Shown: positions 36,148-44,729 of the stretch, one piece after another
How the letters are laid out: every line of letters starts with the position of its first letter
How positions within the stretch are numbered: position 1 is the stretch's first letter
Assembly (NCBI RefSeq): GCF_027497495.1
Contig: NZ_CP114205.1
Coordinates: 7,440,001-7,504,000, forward strand
Length of the DNA: 64,000 nucleotides
DNA from: Streptomyces tubercidicus
GTDB taxonomy: Bacteria; Actinomycetota; Actinomycetes; Streptomycetales; Streptomycetaceae
Direction: 5' to 3'
Made by a program: the position numbers and the translations under genes
Notes under the pieces: generated by a model
Told to the model about the DNA's origin: nothing
Databases searched by the model: none
The model's input: the letters and a program-made list of their open reading frames with translations, nothing else

Positions 36148-37101
36148 TCACCCGGCCACGAAGTGGCTCGGCCGCCCCTGGCGACACACCAGCCGGCCGA
36201 GCCGCTCGGCCTCCGCTCGGTGCAACAACTCCCGCCGTCCATCGGGGTGTTCGAGCACGGACGAGTGCCAGGGCGTCAGCCACGCATCGGGCGTTTCGAG
36301 CAGCCGGATGCCGAACTTGTCCGAGCCCCGCGGCTGCGGATGGATGGACAGCCGGAACGCCCCCGGATGGTGTGCGGCGATCAGCTCGCCCCAGGCGCGG
36401 CTGCGCTGCATCACCCCGTAGGCGCGCCGCCGGCAGCTGCGCTGGAGCGCCGAACGGGTCCCCGTGAAGGCCACCGAGTCCTCGAAGAGGAACCGGGTGA
36501 TGCCCTGGTACAGCCGCCGGGTCGGCTCATCGGTGCGGGTCAGCGACCGCAGGGTGTCCAGGTCCGGGGCGTAGTACTCATGGACCAGGGACCGCTTGGC
36601 GTCGTGCGACAGCCGCTGTCCGTACACATCCCGCAGATCGAAGACATCGAGCCGGGTCAGCCCCTCGTCATGGATCAGCGCGCGCAGCGCATCGGCATAG
36701 GCGTCGATGTCCCGGTCGGGCACCTGGATGAGGTCGCTGAAGACATGTCCGTCCGAGCAGATGACCACCCGGGCCCCGGGCGGGTGGTGCTCCGCGATCC
36801 GGGCGCAGAGCGCGTCCAGGAAACGCAGCGCCAGCCGTTCGCCCTCGTCGGGGAGGTGGCCCAGCACCTTGGCCGGGTTGGGTGACTTGCAGGGGAAGCC
36901 CGGCAGGGTGAACACGATCGGCTCGCCCGCCGCCACCGGCGCGGCGAGCCGCTCCAGTTGGGCGGGGAAGGCGTCCGGGGTGTCGGCGTGGCCGGTGTCC
37001 AGGGTGCGCCGGTAGGGCAGGAGCGTGGCGAGCACCTCGGCGCAGCGGGCCCGGTCGTCGGAGGGCGCCACCGGACGCGGAGGCGCCGGGCTGGTCAGCA
37101 C
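36148..37101 (-). CDS. Isocyanide (isonitrile) synthase, PvcA/IsnA/DIT1 family
   Basis: 317 residues, the family size. Hallmarks: LPGFPCKSPNPAKVLG, FSDLIQ, and the C-terminal RLSIHPQPRGSDKFGI followed by TPWHSS. These enzymes turn the amino group of L-Tyr or L-Trp into an isonitrile using ribulose-5-phosphate as carbon donor. GTG 37101 overlaps the P450 stop by seven bases, so it is read after the P450. A PvcB-type oxygenase, which usually makes the vinyl group, is missing. Xanthocillin- or hazimycin-like dimers also need a P450, so such a product is possible. Confidence 0.92.
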   Translation of the reverse strand: MLTSPAPPRPVAPSDDRARCAEVLATLLPYRRTLDTGHADTPDAFPAQLERLAAPVAAGEPIVFTLPGFPCKSPNPAKVLGHLPDEGERLALRFLDALCARIAEHHPPGARVVICSDGHVFSDLIQVPDRDIDAYADALRALIHDEGLTRLDVFDLRDVYGQRLSHDAKRSLVHEYYAPDLDTLRSLTRTDEPTRRLYQGITRFLFEDSVAFTGTRSALQRSCRRRAYGVMQRSRAWGELIAAHHPGAFRLSIHPQPRGSDKFGIRLLETPDAWLTPWHSSVLEHPDGRRELLHRAEAERLGRLVCRQGRPSHFVAG

Positions 37102-38363
37102 GCGGCATCGGGCCCGTTCGCACCGGAGCCCGCGTATGGGCAGCCGCCGTAGGTCACCGGCAGCCGGACGACGCCGCGCGCCAGTACTGCCGGGGTCCAC
37201 TCCAGCTCGTCTTCCGGGACGGCGAACCGCAGCTCCGGCAGCCGTCTCAGCAACGTGCCCAGGGCGACCTGGAGTTCGATCCGGGCGAGCGTGGCGCCGG
37301 GGCAGAAGTGGATGCCGTGGCCGAAGGCGAGATGCGGGTTCGGGGTGCGGTCGAAGTGCAGCGCGTCCGCGTCGGGGAACTGCCGGGCGTCGCGGTTGGC
37401 CGCACTCAGCGACACGATGACGGAGTCGCCCGCCGGGATCCGGGTGCCGTACAGCTCGGTGTCCTCGGCGAAGAACCGCCAGGTCGTCAGCTCGAAGGCG
37501 CTGTCATGGCGCAGGAGTTCGTCGACGGCACGGGGCAGCAGCTCCGGCCGGGCGGCCAGCTCCGCGAGGTGCGCGGGGTGCCGCAGCAGGGTGACCAGCG
37601 CCGTGGTGATCTGGTTGGTGACCGGTTCCTGTCCCGCGACCAGCAGCTGGAAGACCATCGAGTCCAGCTCCTCCTTGCCGATCTGGTCCGCGCCATGGGC
37701 CGCCACCAGTCGCGAGAGCAGATCCTCGCCGCCCTCGGCCCGCTTGTGACGGACCAGATCGGCGATGTACTGCTGCAGCCCGCGCAGCCGCGCCTCGTAC
37801 GCCGGCCGGCCCGGGTCCTCGGGCCCCACGGGCTGGACGACCTTGCCCCAGTCCCGGTCGAAGCGGTCCGCGAACTCCGGGGGCAGCCCGATGACTTCGG
37901 CGAGCACCTGGAAGGGGAAGCGGGCCGCGAACCGCTCGACCAGGTCGGTGCCGCCGCTGTCCGGGAGCCCGTCGAGCAGCGCATCGGCCATCTCCTGGAA
38001 GCGGGGGCGCAGCGCCTCCACCCGTTGCGGCGCGAAGGCATCGGTGATCAGCCGGCGCAGCGCGGTGTGCCGCGGCGGGTCCTGGTGGAGCAGATGCACC
38101 TGGAGCTGGGAGTGCTGCGGCTCGGGCATGATCGAGGCGCGGGCCCGCCAGGCCGCGTTGCCCCGCGAGTGGTGTTTGCCCAGCCGGGGGTCGGTGAGCG
38201 CCCGGTGCGCGGCCTCGTAGCCGGTGATGAGCCAGGCGTACACCCCGCTGGGAAAGCGCACCCGGTGGACCGGGCCGCGCTCCCGCAGCTCGGCGTACAG
38301 GGGATAGGGGTTGCGTTTGTACTCCGGCCCGTACAGCTCGACGGGTTCGGACGACGATGACAC
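37095..38363 (-). CDS. Cytochrome P450, partner of the isocyanide synthase
   Basis: 422 residues. The heme signature FGHGIHFCPGA has Cys354; the I-helix reads LLVAGQEPVTNQ, where the usual acid-alcohol pair is altered (Glu-Pro-Val-Thr). ATG 38363 begins just after a GTTGAGGAGACGTCGTG-like ribosome site. Coupled to the isocyanide synthase by a 7-base overlap, so both should act on one product: for example phenol coupling or desaturation of an aryl isonitrile. Needs a ferredoxin; one lies at 44.5 kb but belongs to another P450. Confidence 0.92.
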   Translation of the reverse strand: MSSSSEPVELYGPEYKRNPYPLYAELRERGPVHRVRFPSGVYAWLITGYEAAHRALTDPRLGKHHSRGNAAWRARASIMPEPQHSQLQVHLLHQDPPRHTALRRLITDAFAPQRVEALRPRFQEMADALLDGLPDSGGTDLVERFAARFPFQVLAEVIGLPPEFADRFDRDWGKVVQPVGPEDPGRPAYEARLRGLQQYIADLVRHKRAEGGEDLLSRLVAAHGADQIGKEELDSMVFQLLVAGQEPVTNQITTALVTLLRHPAHLAELAARPELLPRAVDELLRHDSAFELTTWRFFAEDTELYGTRIPAGDSVIVSLSAANRDARQFPDADALHFDRTPNPHLAFGHGIHFCPGATLARIELQVALGTLLRRLPELRFAVPEDELEWTPAVLARGVVRLPVTYGGCPYAGSGANGPDAAC

Positions 38364-38629
38364 GACGTCTCCTCAACAGTGGGGGGTGGGTGATGAACCG
38401 CGCCCGGGTGGCGCGGCGTTGGAGAGGTCGGGCAACGGGCGCGCCGAGTTCCCGCCGGGGGATGTGATTTCCGCTGCGGGGGAGTGCGCGGGCGAACGGG
38501 ACCCCGCCCAAACCCAGTTAGTCGGGCCCGGCGGCCGGTGAGTTCCGGCGGCGGAACGGGACAAACCTCACGTGCCAACCAGCCCCGGAACGGCCGCCCG
38601 GGGCCGCCGTCAGCTGCCACGATGACGCG

Positions 38630-38905
38630 ATGTCCAGCTCTTCGGCCGACCGCAGTCGGCCCCCTCTTCGCCAGGCCGTCACACGGCTGCTGCCCGCACC
38701 GTCGGTCCTCGGATTCCTCGTGCTGCTGGTGGCGCTCGGCATGCTGTCGTACGCGGCCGGGACCGCCGTCGGGCCGGTGGCCCCGGGGCTGCGGCCAGGC
38801 GTCACCCGTACGGGAGAGTCCACGCCCGACGACGGGGACATGGGCGGTATGCACGGCATGGGCGCCGCGGCACCCCGCCCGGTCCCGGTGGGAGCAGCGC
38901 GATGA
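38630..38905 (+). CDS. Small Met-rich membrane protein
   Basis: 91 residues with one transmembrane helix (LGFLVLLVALGMLSYAAGTA, about 25-45) and an outer segment holding DMGGMHGMG, a Met/His motif like those of copper-binding proteins. It overlaps the copper ATPase start (ATGA), so it is coupled with it. It may hand copper to or from the pump. No strong ribosome site precedes ATG 38630. Confidence 0.7.
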   Translation: MSSSSADRSRPPLRQAVTRLLPAPSVLGFLVLLVALGMLSYAAGTAVGPVAPGLRPGVTRTGESTPDDGDMGGMHGMGAAAPRPVPVGAAR

Positions 38906-41355
38906 CGCCGGAACCCCGGCCCGTTACCCCGTCGCCGGACCTCGCCCCCACCCCGGACCGCAGCACCACCCTCACCATCGGCGGGATGACCTGTGCGGCC
39001 TGTGTGGGCCGGGTCGAGAAGAAGCTCGGCCGACTGGACGGCGTCGCCGCCTCGGTGAACCTCGCCACCGGCCGGGCCACGGTCAGCCACCCCCCGGCGG
39101 TCTCCGTCACCGAGCTCATCAGCACCGTGGAGGCGGCCGGATTCACCGCCCGGCTCCGCGAACCCGCCGCGGAGGCGGGCACCGAGAACCGGCCGTCACC
39201 TGCCGACCGCGCGGACGCCCGCACCCACGAGACCGCGGAAACCCAGAACTCCCAGGGCTCGTCGGACTCCCCGGACTCCCACGACGACGGCGCCCGCGCC
39301 GAGCGGCACCGGCTGCTGGTGACCGCCCTGCTCTCGGTCCCCGTCCTGGTCCTGTCGATGGTGCCCGGCTGGCAGTTCCGCAACTGGCAGTGGCTGTGCT
39401 TCGTGCTCGCCGCCCCCGTCGCGCTCTGGGGCGCCGCCCCCTTCCACGCCCGTGCGCTGCGCGGGCTGCGGCACGGCGCGGCGACCATGGACACCCTGGT
39501 CTCCCTCGGCGTCGCCGCCTCCTTCAGCTGGTCCGCCTATGCGCTGTTCCTCGGCGGGGCCGGGGCGCCCGGTATGACGATGCCGTTCAGCCTGCTGCCC
39601 ACCGCGGGCGACGGGGCCGCCCACCTCTACCTCGAAGCCGCCGTCGGCGTGCCGCTGTTCGTGCTGGCCGGGCGGCGGATGGAGGCCAGGGCCCGGCGCG
39701 GCACCGGCGCCGCCCTCCGCGCACTGGCCGAACTCGCCGCCAAGGACGTCGAAGTGCTGACGCCGGACGGGATGGGGGTCCCCCCGCTCGAGCGGAGCCG
39801 AGAGTGGGGGAGGCGCATCCCGGTGAGCCGGCTGCGGGTCGGCGACCACTTCCTGGTCCGGCCCGGCGAACGGATCGCCACCGACGGCACCGTGGTCGAC
39901 GGCAGCTCCGCCCTGGACCTGTCCCTGATCAGCGGAGAGAGCCGCCCCGTCGAGGTCGGTCCGGGCGCGGCGGCCGTCGGCGGCGCGGTCAACTCCGGCG
40001 GGCTGCTGGAGGTACGGGCCGACGCGGTGGGTGCCGATACCCAACTCGCCCGGATCACCCGGCTCGTCGAGGACGCCCAGACGGGCAAGACCAAGGTGCA
40101 GCGGCTCGCCGACGCGGTGGCGGCCGTCTTCGTGCCCGCCGTACTGACCATCTCGGTCTGCGTGCTGGGCTTCTGGCTCGGCGCCGGAGCCGAGCCGCAG
40201 GCCGCGGTCACCGCGGCGGTCGCCGTCCTCGTCGTCGCCTGTCCCTGCGCGCTGGGGCTGGCCACCCCGACCGCGCTGCTGGCCGCCACCGGCCGCGGCG
40301 CCCAGCTGGGAATCCTGGTCCGCGGGCCGGAGGCGCTGGAACGACTGCGCCGCATCGACACCGTCGTCCTCGACAAGACCGGCACCCTGACCACGGGCCG
40401 GATGAGCGTCACCACCCTCACCGCACGCACCGGCGGCCTCGATGACGCGACGGCGCTGCGGCTGGCCGCCACCGTCGAGCAGGGCTCCGAGCATCCGCTG
40501 GCCCGCGCGGTCACCGCCCGCGCCGACGAACGGCAGCCGGACCAACCCCTGCCGCCCGTAGCGGAGTTCAGCGCCACACCGGGGTACGGCGTCCACGGCA
40601 CAGTGGACGGGCGCCGGGTGGCCGTCACCCGGCCCGGCGACGTCACCGATCTCCCGGCGCCGCTGCCGGACGCGGTGCACGCCGCGGAGACGGCCGGCCA
40701 CACCGCCGTCCTGGTCACCGTCGACGGCACCCCGGAGGCCGTGCTCGCGGTCGGTGACGCGCTCCGCCCTGATAGCTATCGCGCCGTCGACCGGCTGCGC
40801 CGCCTGGGACTGCGGCCGGTGCTGGCCACCGGCGACCGCGCCGCCACCGCCCGCGCGGTGGCCGGCCATCTCGCCATCACCGAGACGCATGCCGAGGCCC
40901 GCCCTGAAGACAAGGCCGCCCTCGTCACCACCCTCAAGGAGCAGGGCGGCCGGGTTGCGGTCGTCGGCGACGGGGTCAATGACGCGGCGGCCCTCGCGCT
41001 CGCCGACCTCGGGATCGCCATGGGCAGCGGCACCGACGCCGCGATCGGCGCGGCCGATGTGACCCTGGTACGCGAGGACCTCCAGGCCATCGCCGACGCC
41101 GTGCACCTGGCCCGGCGCACCCTGGCCACCATCCGCGGCAACCTCGTCTGGGCCTTCGGCTACAACCTCGTCACCCTGCCGCTCGCCGCCGTCGGTCTGC
41201 TCAGCCCGATGCTCGCCGCCGCCGCCATGTCCGCCAGCTCACTGCTCGTCGTGGGCAACAGCCTCCGGCTGCGCGCCTGGCGACCGGGCGACACCGGAAA
41301 ATCCGCCCGCCGCCCCAACGGCCCCCGGGCGCAAGCACGTTGGGAGACCCGATGA
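38902..41355 (+). CDS. copA: CopA-type copper-translocating P-type ATPase
   Basis: 817 residues. One N-terminal heavy-metal domain (Cys31 and Cys34 in GMTCAACVGRVE), the metal channel CPC (Cys447/Cys449 in CPCALGLATP), phosphorylation DKTGTLTTG (Asp491), SEHPLARA and GDGVNDAAAL. These define a P1B-1 Cu+ exporter. The cytosolic actuator region contains an in-frame insertion of a dispersed repeat (39771-39814), giving residues of low conservation (VPPLERSREWG). A Ser/Asp-rich stretch follows the metal domain. First-position neighbours (Met-rich protein, PCuAC-like protein) support a copper role. Confidence 0.94.
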   Translation: MTPEPRPVTPSPDLAPTPDRSTTLTIGGMTCAACVGRVEKKLGRLDGVAASVNLATGRATVSHPPAVSVTELISTVEAAGFTARLREPAAEAGTENRPSPADRADARTHETAETQNSQGSSDSPDSHDDGARAERHRLLVTALLSVPVLVLSMVPGWQFRNWQWLCFVLAAPVALWGAAPFHARALRGLRHGAATMDTLVSLGVAASFSWSAYALFLGGAGAPGMTMPFSLLPTAGDGAAHLYLEAAVGVPLFVLAGRRMEARARRGTGAALRALAELAAKDVEVLTPDGMGVPPLERSREWGRRIPVSRLRVGDHFLVRPGERIATDGTVVDGSSALDLSLISGESRPVEVGPGAAAVGGAVNSGGLLEVRADAVGADTQLARITRLVEDAQTGKTKVQRLADAVAAVFVPAVLTISVCVLGFWLGAGAEPQAAVTAAVAVLVVACPCALGLATPTALLAATGRGAQLGILVRGPEALERLRRIDTVVLDKTGTLTTGRMSVTTLTARTGGLDDATALRLAATVEQGSEHPLARAVTARADERQPDQPLPPVAEFSATPGYGVHGTVDGRRVAVTRPGDVTDLPAPLPDAVHAAETAGHTAVLVTVDGTPEAVLAVGDALRPDSYRAVDRLRRLGLRPVLATGDRAATARAVAGHLAITETHAEARPEDKAALVTTLKEQGGRVAVVGDGVNDAAALALADLGIAMGSGTDAAIGAADVTLVREDLQAIADAVHLARRTLATIRGNLVWAFGYNLVTLPLAAVGLLSPMLAAAAMSASSLLVVGNSLRLRAWRPGDTGKSARRPNGPRAQARWETR
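39771..39814. repeat. Dispersed palindromic repeat, copy A, inside copA
   Basis: About 44 bases starting GATGGGGGTCC and containing CGAGCGGAGCCGAGAGTGGG. The same element, with a one-base shift and a few changes, lies at 63059-63103 in another gene. It can fold on itself (GGGGG ... CCCCC arms). Confidence 0.85.
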
Positions 41356-41825
41356 CACGGCTGCCCGTCCAGGCCGTCGCCGTACCCCTGCTCACCTGCC
41401 TGGCGACGCTGGGCACCCTCACCCTCTGGACCGCGACCGGCAACGCGGGGACCCCCGCAGAGCTGAGCGTCCCCGAGGGCCGGGTGCTGATCGCAGGTGG
41501 CTCCGAGGCGACCGCCGCGTTCTTCACCATCAGCAACTCCGGCGGCGCCGACGACGTCCTGACGGGCGTCACCGGCCCGGCCGGGCATCGCACGATGCTC
41601 AGCCGCAACCTCGACATCGGGAACAACGGCCGGAGCATGGCGATGGTTGGCGCCGCCACCGTCCCGGCCGGCGGCGCCCTGACCATGACAGCGACCACCC
41701 TGGACGTCATGGTCAGCCCGCCGCCACGGCTCGCGCCCGGCGACCGGCTCACCTTCACCCTGCACTTCCGCCACAGCCCACCGCAGACCGTGCGGGCTCG
41801 CGCGCTGCGCCCCGGCGACGGGTGA
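41352..41825 (+). CDS. PCuAC-like copper chaperone, secreted
   Basis: 157 residues with an N-terminal hydrophobic segment (VAVPLLTCLATLGTLTLW) and a PCu(A)C fold (VLIAGGSEATAAFFTISNSG). Methionines are present (HRTMLSR, GRSMAMVG, LTMTATTLDVMV), but the usual second His-x-Met pair of the Cu site is not clear. Start ATG 41352 overlaps the ATPase stop by ATGA. It probably binds Cu+ outside the membrane and may supply oxidases or stop toxicity. Confidence 0.8.
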   Translation: MTRLPVQAVAVPLLTCLATLGTLTLWTATGNAGTPAELSVPEGRVLIAGGSEATAAFFTISNSGGADDVLTGVTGPAGHRTMLSRNLDIGNNGRSMAMVGAATVPAGGALTMTATTLDVMVSPPPRLAPGDRLTFTLHFRHSPPQTVRARALRPGDG

Positions 41826-41836
41826 ATCAGCAGCCA

Positions 41837-41883
41837 CGGCGGGGCTCATGGACCGGGCCCGCGCCCGCCCATGAGCCCCGCCG
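41837..41883. terminator. Bidirectional terminator
   Basis: Arms of 15 bases (about 41837-41851 and 41869-41883) between the convergent PCuAC-like and sigma factor genes. Confidence 0.85.
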
Positions 41884-41899
41884 CCGGGGGAGCGTCCCG

Positions 41900-42493
41900 T
41901 CAGGCCACGGCATCCGCGTAGACCCGCGGCCCGTCGGCCGCCTCGGGCCGCTCCGCGTCCGTCAGCAGCGCGATCAGCGACTCCCGGGCGCGCGCCACCC
42001 GCGACCGTACGGTCCCGATGGGACAGCCCATCACCCCGGCCGCCGCCGCATACGGCAGCCCCAGCAGCTGGGTGAGCACAAACGCCTCCCGCCGCTCCGG
42101 TGCCAGCGCTGCCAGCAGTTCGGCCAGCGCGACACCCTCGTCGAACCCGGGCACCCCGCGCGGCTGCACCCGTTCCGCGGCCGTCTGCCAGTCGTCCGTC
42201 GCGGCCAGCCGGGGCCGCGCCGCATGGGACCGGATCCGGTCCGCCACGACCCGCCGGGCGATCGTCAGCAGCCAGGTCCGCGCCGACGACCGGCCCTCGA
42301 ACCGCGGCAGACTGCGCAGTGCCCGGACATAGGTGTCCTGCACCAGATCGTCGGCCGCCTGCGGATCACCGCTCAGATGCGTCACATAGCGCCGCACATC
42401 GAGCTGCGTGGCCCGCACGAACTGCTCGACGGCCCGCTCGTCACCGGTACGGGCGGCCAGCGCCCAACCCGTCACCGCCTCGTCATCCCGCAT
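41900..42493 (-). CDS. ECF sigma factor
   Basis: 197 residues, sigma-70 regions 2 and 4 only. Region 2: DPQAADDLVQDTYVRALRSL; region 4: VLTQLLGLPYAAAAGVMGC, then IGTVRSRVARARESL. ATG 42493 has GAGGGGCGG upstream; the open frame continues to 42820 but covers the divergent anti-sigma gene. The zinc-type anti-sigma gene starts 49 bp away in the opposite direction. Being flanked by copper genes, it may respond to metal or envelope signals. Confidence 0.92.
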   Translation of the reverse strand: MRDDEAVTGWALAARTGDERAVEQFVRATQLDVRRYVTHLSGDPQAADDLVQDTYVRALRSLPRFEGRSSARTWLLTIARRVVADRIRSHAARPRLAATDDWQTAAERVQPRGVPGFDEGVALAELLAALAPERREAFVLTQLLGLPYAAAAGVMGCPIGTVRSRVARARESLIALLTDAERPEAADGPRVYADAVA

Positions 42494-42542
42494 CCCGCGA
42501 CCGCCCCTCGCCGCACAGCCCGGCTTCGGGGAGGATGGACAC

Positions 42543-42833
42543 ATGCTCTGCTCGCGCATCCGTACGGCACTCTCCGCCCGCCTCGACGGCGAGGAACTGC
42601 CACCCGGACTCACCGCCCGCCGGCTCGACGACCATCTCGTCGGCTGCCCGGACTGCCGGCGGTGGCACGCGCAGGCACACGCCCTGACGACCGGCCTCGA
42701 CCGCGCCCTGGCGCCTCCCGAAGGAGACCGGGCGGCCGCCGACGCGCTGCTCGCCCGGCTGCGGTCGGCCGCCGTACTGCCGGGCCCGGTCGCTCCCGGT
42801 ACGGCCGACACCGGCGGCAAACGAGCAGGTTGA
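42543..42833 (+). CDS. Zinc-binding anti-sigma factor
   Basis: 96 residues, a zf-HC2 (ZAS) domain protein: DDHLVGCPDCRRWHAQAH gives the H-x3-C-x2-C pattern that binds zinc. No transmembrane helix follows, so it is soluble. ATG 42543 has GGAGGAT upstream. Divergent from the ECF sigma gene; it should hold that sigma factor inactive. Confidence 0.85.
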   Translation: MLCSRIRTALSARLDGEELPPGLTARRLDDHLVGCPDCRRWHAQAHALTTGLDRALAPPEGDRAAADALLARLRSAAVLPGPVAPGTADTGGKRAG

Positions 42834-43046
42834 CCCGGCGACCGTCGGGCGCCCGCCCCCGTCGGCCGGTGCGGGAACGGACGCGGGCGGCGCTGCCGCC
42901 GGCATCCGGACAGGAATCATCATCTGGAGTCCTTCGCATGATCCGGCCACCGCGCTCGGCGGGGACCGGTGAAGTCGGAGCCGGGACCCCGGGCGCATGC
43001 CAATGGCGCCCGTCCGTCCTGCCGGCTCGGGGATTCGACCGCGCTG

Positions 43047-43805
43047 TCAGACGACAGCCGGCTCCCGCGGGGGACCCCGCAACGACCTCGTATGCGCCAG
43101 CAACAATTGCCGCACCGCGTGCCGCGGCTCCTGCCGGGAGGCGCGCACGGCGGGCCGCGCCTCGGGCAGCGCGATCCGCAGGACCAGCACCAGAGGCGCG
43201 AACAGCCAGGCCGACACGCTCCGTACGAGCTGGAACGCGGCCCGCTCGCCACCCCACAGCCACCCGGCGCTGAGCAGGGCGACCAGCAGGTGTGCCGCGA
43301 GCATGCCGGTCGCGCTGCCGTGCATGCCCGGCATCTGATGTCCGGGGGCGGCCATATCCGCCATGTGATCCATGCCCGGCACAGCGCCCCCGTGCCCCGT
43401 CGAGGGCATGGCCGCCATCTGCTGATGCATCATCCGCAGCATCTCGGCGCGGTCAGGTCCGGAGGACGGCATGCCTTGGGCGCCGCAGAGCCAGCTGTCC
43501 GCCCACCGGCGCACGAGCGAATGCTCGCCGCCACCGGAGCCGGTGCCGGCGACCGTCTGGCCGAACGAGAAGGCGGTGTGCAGGGCGGCCTGGGTCCCGA
43601 CGGTCAGCAACCCCACCAGCAGCGGCCCGCGCTCACGGCCCGCACAGCACCAGGCACCGGCCGCGGTGCCGACCGTCGCCGCGAGCAGCATCCAGCCCGG
43701 TATCACGGCATCCGACATCACCGCGTGGCCCAGCGCAGCGAGCAGCACACAGACCGCCGCGAACACCGCGGCACGCAGCCCCCTGAGAACCTGCCCCGCA
43801 TCCAT
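43047..43805 (-). CDS. Met/His-rich polytopic membrane protein (DUF5134-like)
   Basis: 252 residues with five predicted membrane segments. Between the third and fourth lies a loop of about 70 residues dense in Met and His (MLRMMHQQMAAMPSTGHGG, GMDHMADMAAPGHQMPGMHG). This pattern fits copper binding and resembles DUF5134 proteins found near copper and ECF genes. Start chosen at ATG 43805; no clear ribosome site, ATG 43835 possible. The likely role is metal sensing or storage in the membrane. Confidence 0.75.
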   Translation of the reverse strand: MDAGQVLRGLRAAVFAAVCVLLAALGHAVMSDAVIPGWMLLAATVGTAAGAWCCAGRERGPLLVGLLTVGTQAALHTAFSFGQTVAGTGSGGGEHSLVRRWADSWLCGAQGMPSSGPDRAEMLRMMHQQMAAMPSTGHGGAVPGMDHMADMAAPGHQMPGMHGSATGMLAAHLLVALLSAGWLWGGERAAFQLVRSVSAWLFAPLVLVLRIALPEARPAVRASRQEPRHAVRQLLLAHTRSLRGPPREPAVV

Positions 43806-43938
43806 GACAGAGCCATCGTCGCACCCCGCCTTCACAGCGGAACGAGAGGGGCCCCGACCTGCCCTTTCCCGTGGCGCCGACGGGCCGTTGACATGCCGCG
43901 GGCAGGGTGGCTGCCTGTCGGCCGTCCCGTAAACAGCG

Positions 43939-43975
43939 GCGTCGCCCGCCCCGATGGCTCCGGGGCGGGCGACGC
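43939..43975 (-). terminator. Terminator after small secreted protein gene
   Basis: Perfect 15-base arms (43939-43953, 43961-43975) with 7-base loop, just past the stop at 43994. Confidence 0.85.
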
Positions 43976-43993
43976 GGTGGTGCTGAGGTGCGG

Positions 43994-44290
43994 TCAGGAC
44001 GCGTTCTCTTCGGCGTCGAGGTACGCCTGGATCCGCTCGTCCAGCGCGCGGGCCTCCGCACGGGCGCGGTCGGCGGCCCCGTGCTCGCCTTCGTTGTCCA
44101 GGCGCGCGGCCTTGGCCTTCAGGTCCGCGGACTGCTGGCGCAGCTCGTCGATGTTGACCTGGACGGCGCCCCCGGCTGCCACGCTCTGCCGCCCGGCGGC
44201 CGTGGTGGCGGCCTGTGCGGGCAGCGCCGCGAACAGCACGCCTCCGGCGACGGCCGCCGTCACGGCGAGAGCGGAAATACGTCGATGCAT
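43994..44290 (-). CDS. Small secreted coiled-coil protein
   Basis: 98 residues. Signal peptide about 1-26 (ALAVTAAVAGGVLFAALPAQA) and a mature part with heptads of Leu/Ala and many Glu, Arg and Lys (IDELRQQSADLKAKAARLDN), a coiled coil. ATG 44290 follows AGGGGGA. No catalytic motif. Function unknown. Confidence 0.8.
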   Translation of the reverse strand: MHRRISALAVTAAVAGGVLFAALPAQAATTAAGRQSVAAGGAVQVNIDELRQQSADLKAKAARLDNEGEHGAADRARAEARALDERIQAYLDAEENAS

Positions 44291-44509
44291 GAGATCCCCC
44301 TGATCGAAAAATGGGTCGTTACCGGTCAGTAAGCCTACATGAAATGATCTTGCGCTCCGGCCACGGAGGGGGAGGGCCCGCGCCTCTCGTGCGCGACGGG
44401 CGGACGCAGCGCCCAACTGGCTTGCCGCTGCCGGGAGTTCATGGCTGACCTGCAACGATCCAGCGGACGGGGCATGGCCGGCCGCCACGCCCCGTCCGTA
44501 TCCGCCGCC

Positions 44510-44725
44510 CTACGGCCGGGGTCCGACGACCTCCTCACCCTTCCGGACGGTGATGGCGGAGGCCGGACAGACATCGGCGGCATCCAGGGCGCGCTCGTCC
44601 TCCTCGATCCGGTCCTTCAACGGGCGGGCATGTGCGCCGTCCACCACGAAGAGGTCCGGGGCGATGGCGGCGCAGGAGCCCGAGGCGATGCACTGCTGCG
44701 GGTCGATCTCCACCTGCCAGCTCAT
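44510..44725 (-). CDS. [3Fe-4S] ferredoxin
   Basis: 71 residues. Three cysteines (C12 and C18 in QQCIASGSC, C53 in DVCPAS) with Ala in place of a fourth, the pattern of 3Fe-4S ferredoxins that feed Streptomyces P450s. It begins 4 bp after the P450 stop, so it is the electron donor of that P450. Confidence 0.92.
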   Translation of the reverse strand: MSWQVEIDPQQCIASGSCAAIAPDLFVVDGAHARPLKDRIEEDERALDAADVCPASAITVRKGEEVVGPRP

Positions 44726-44729
44726 CCGC

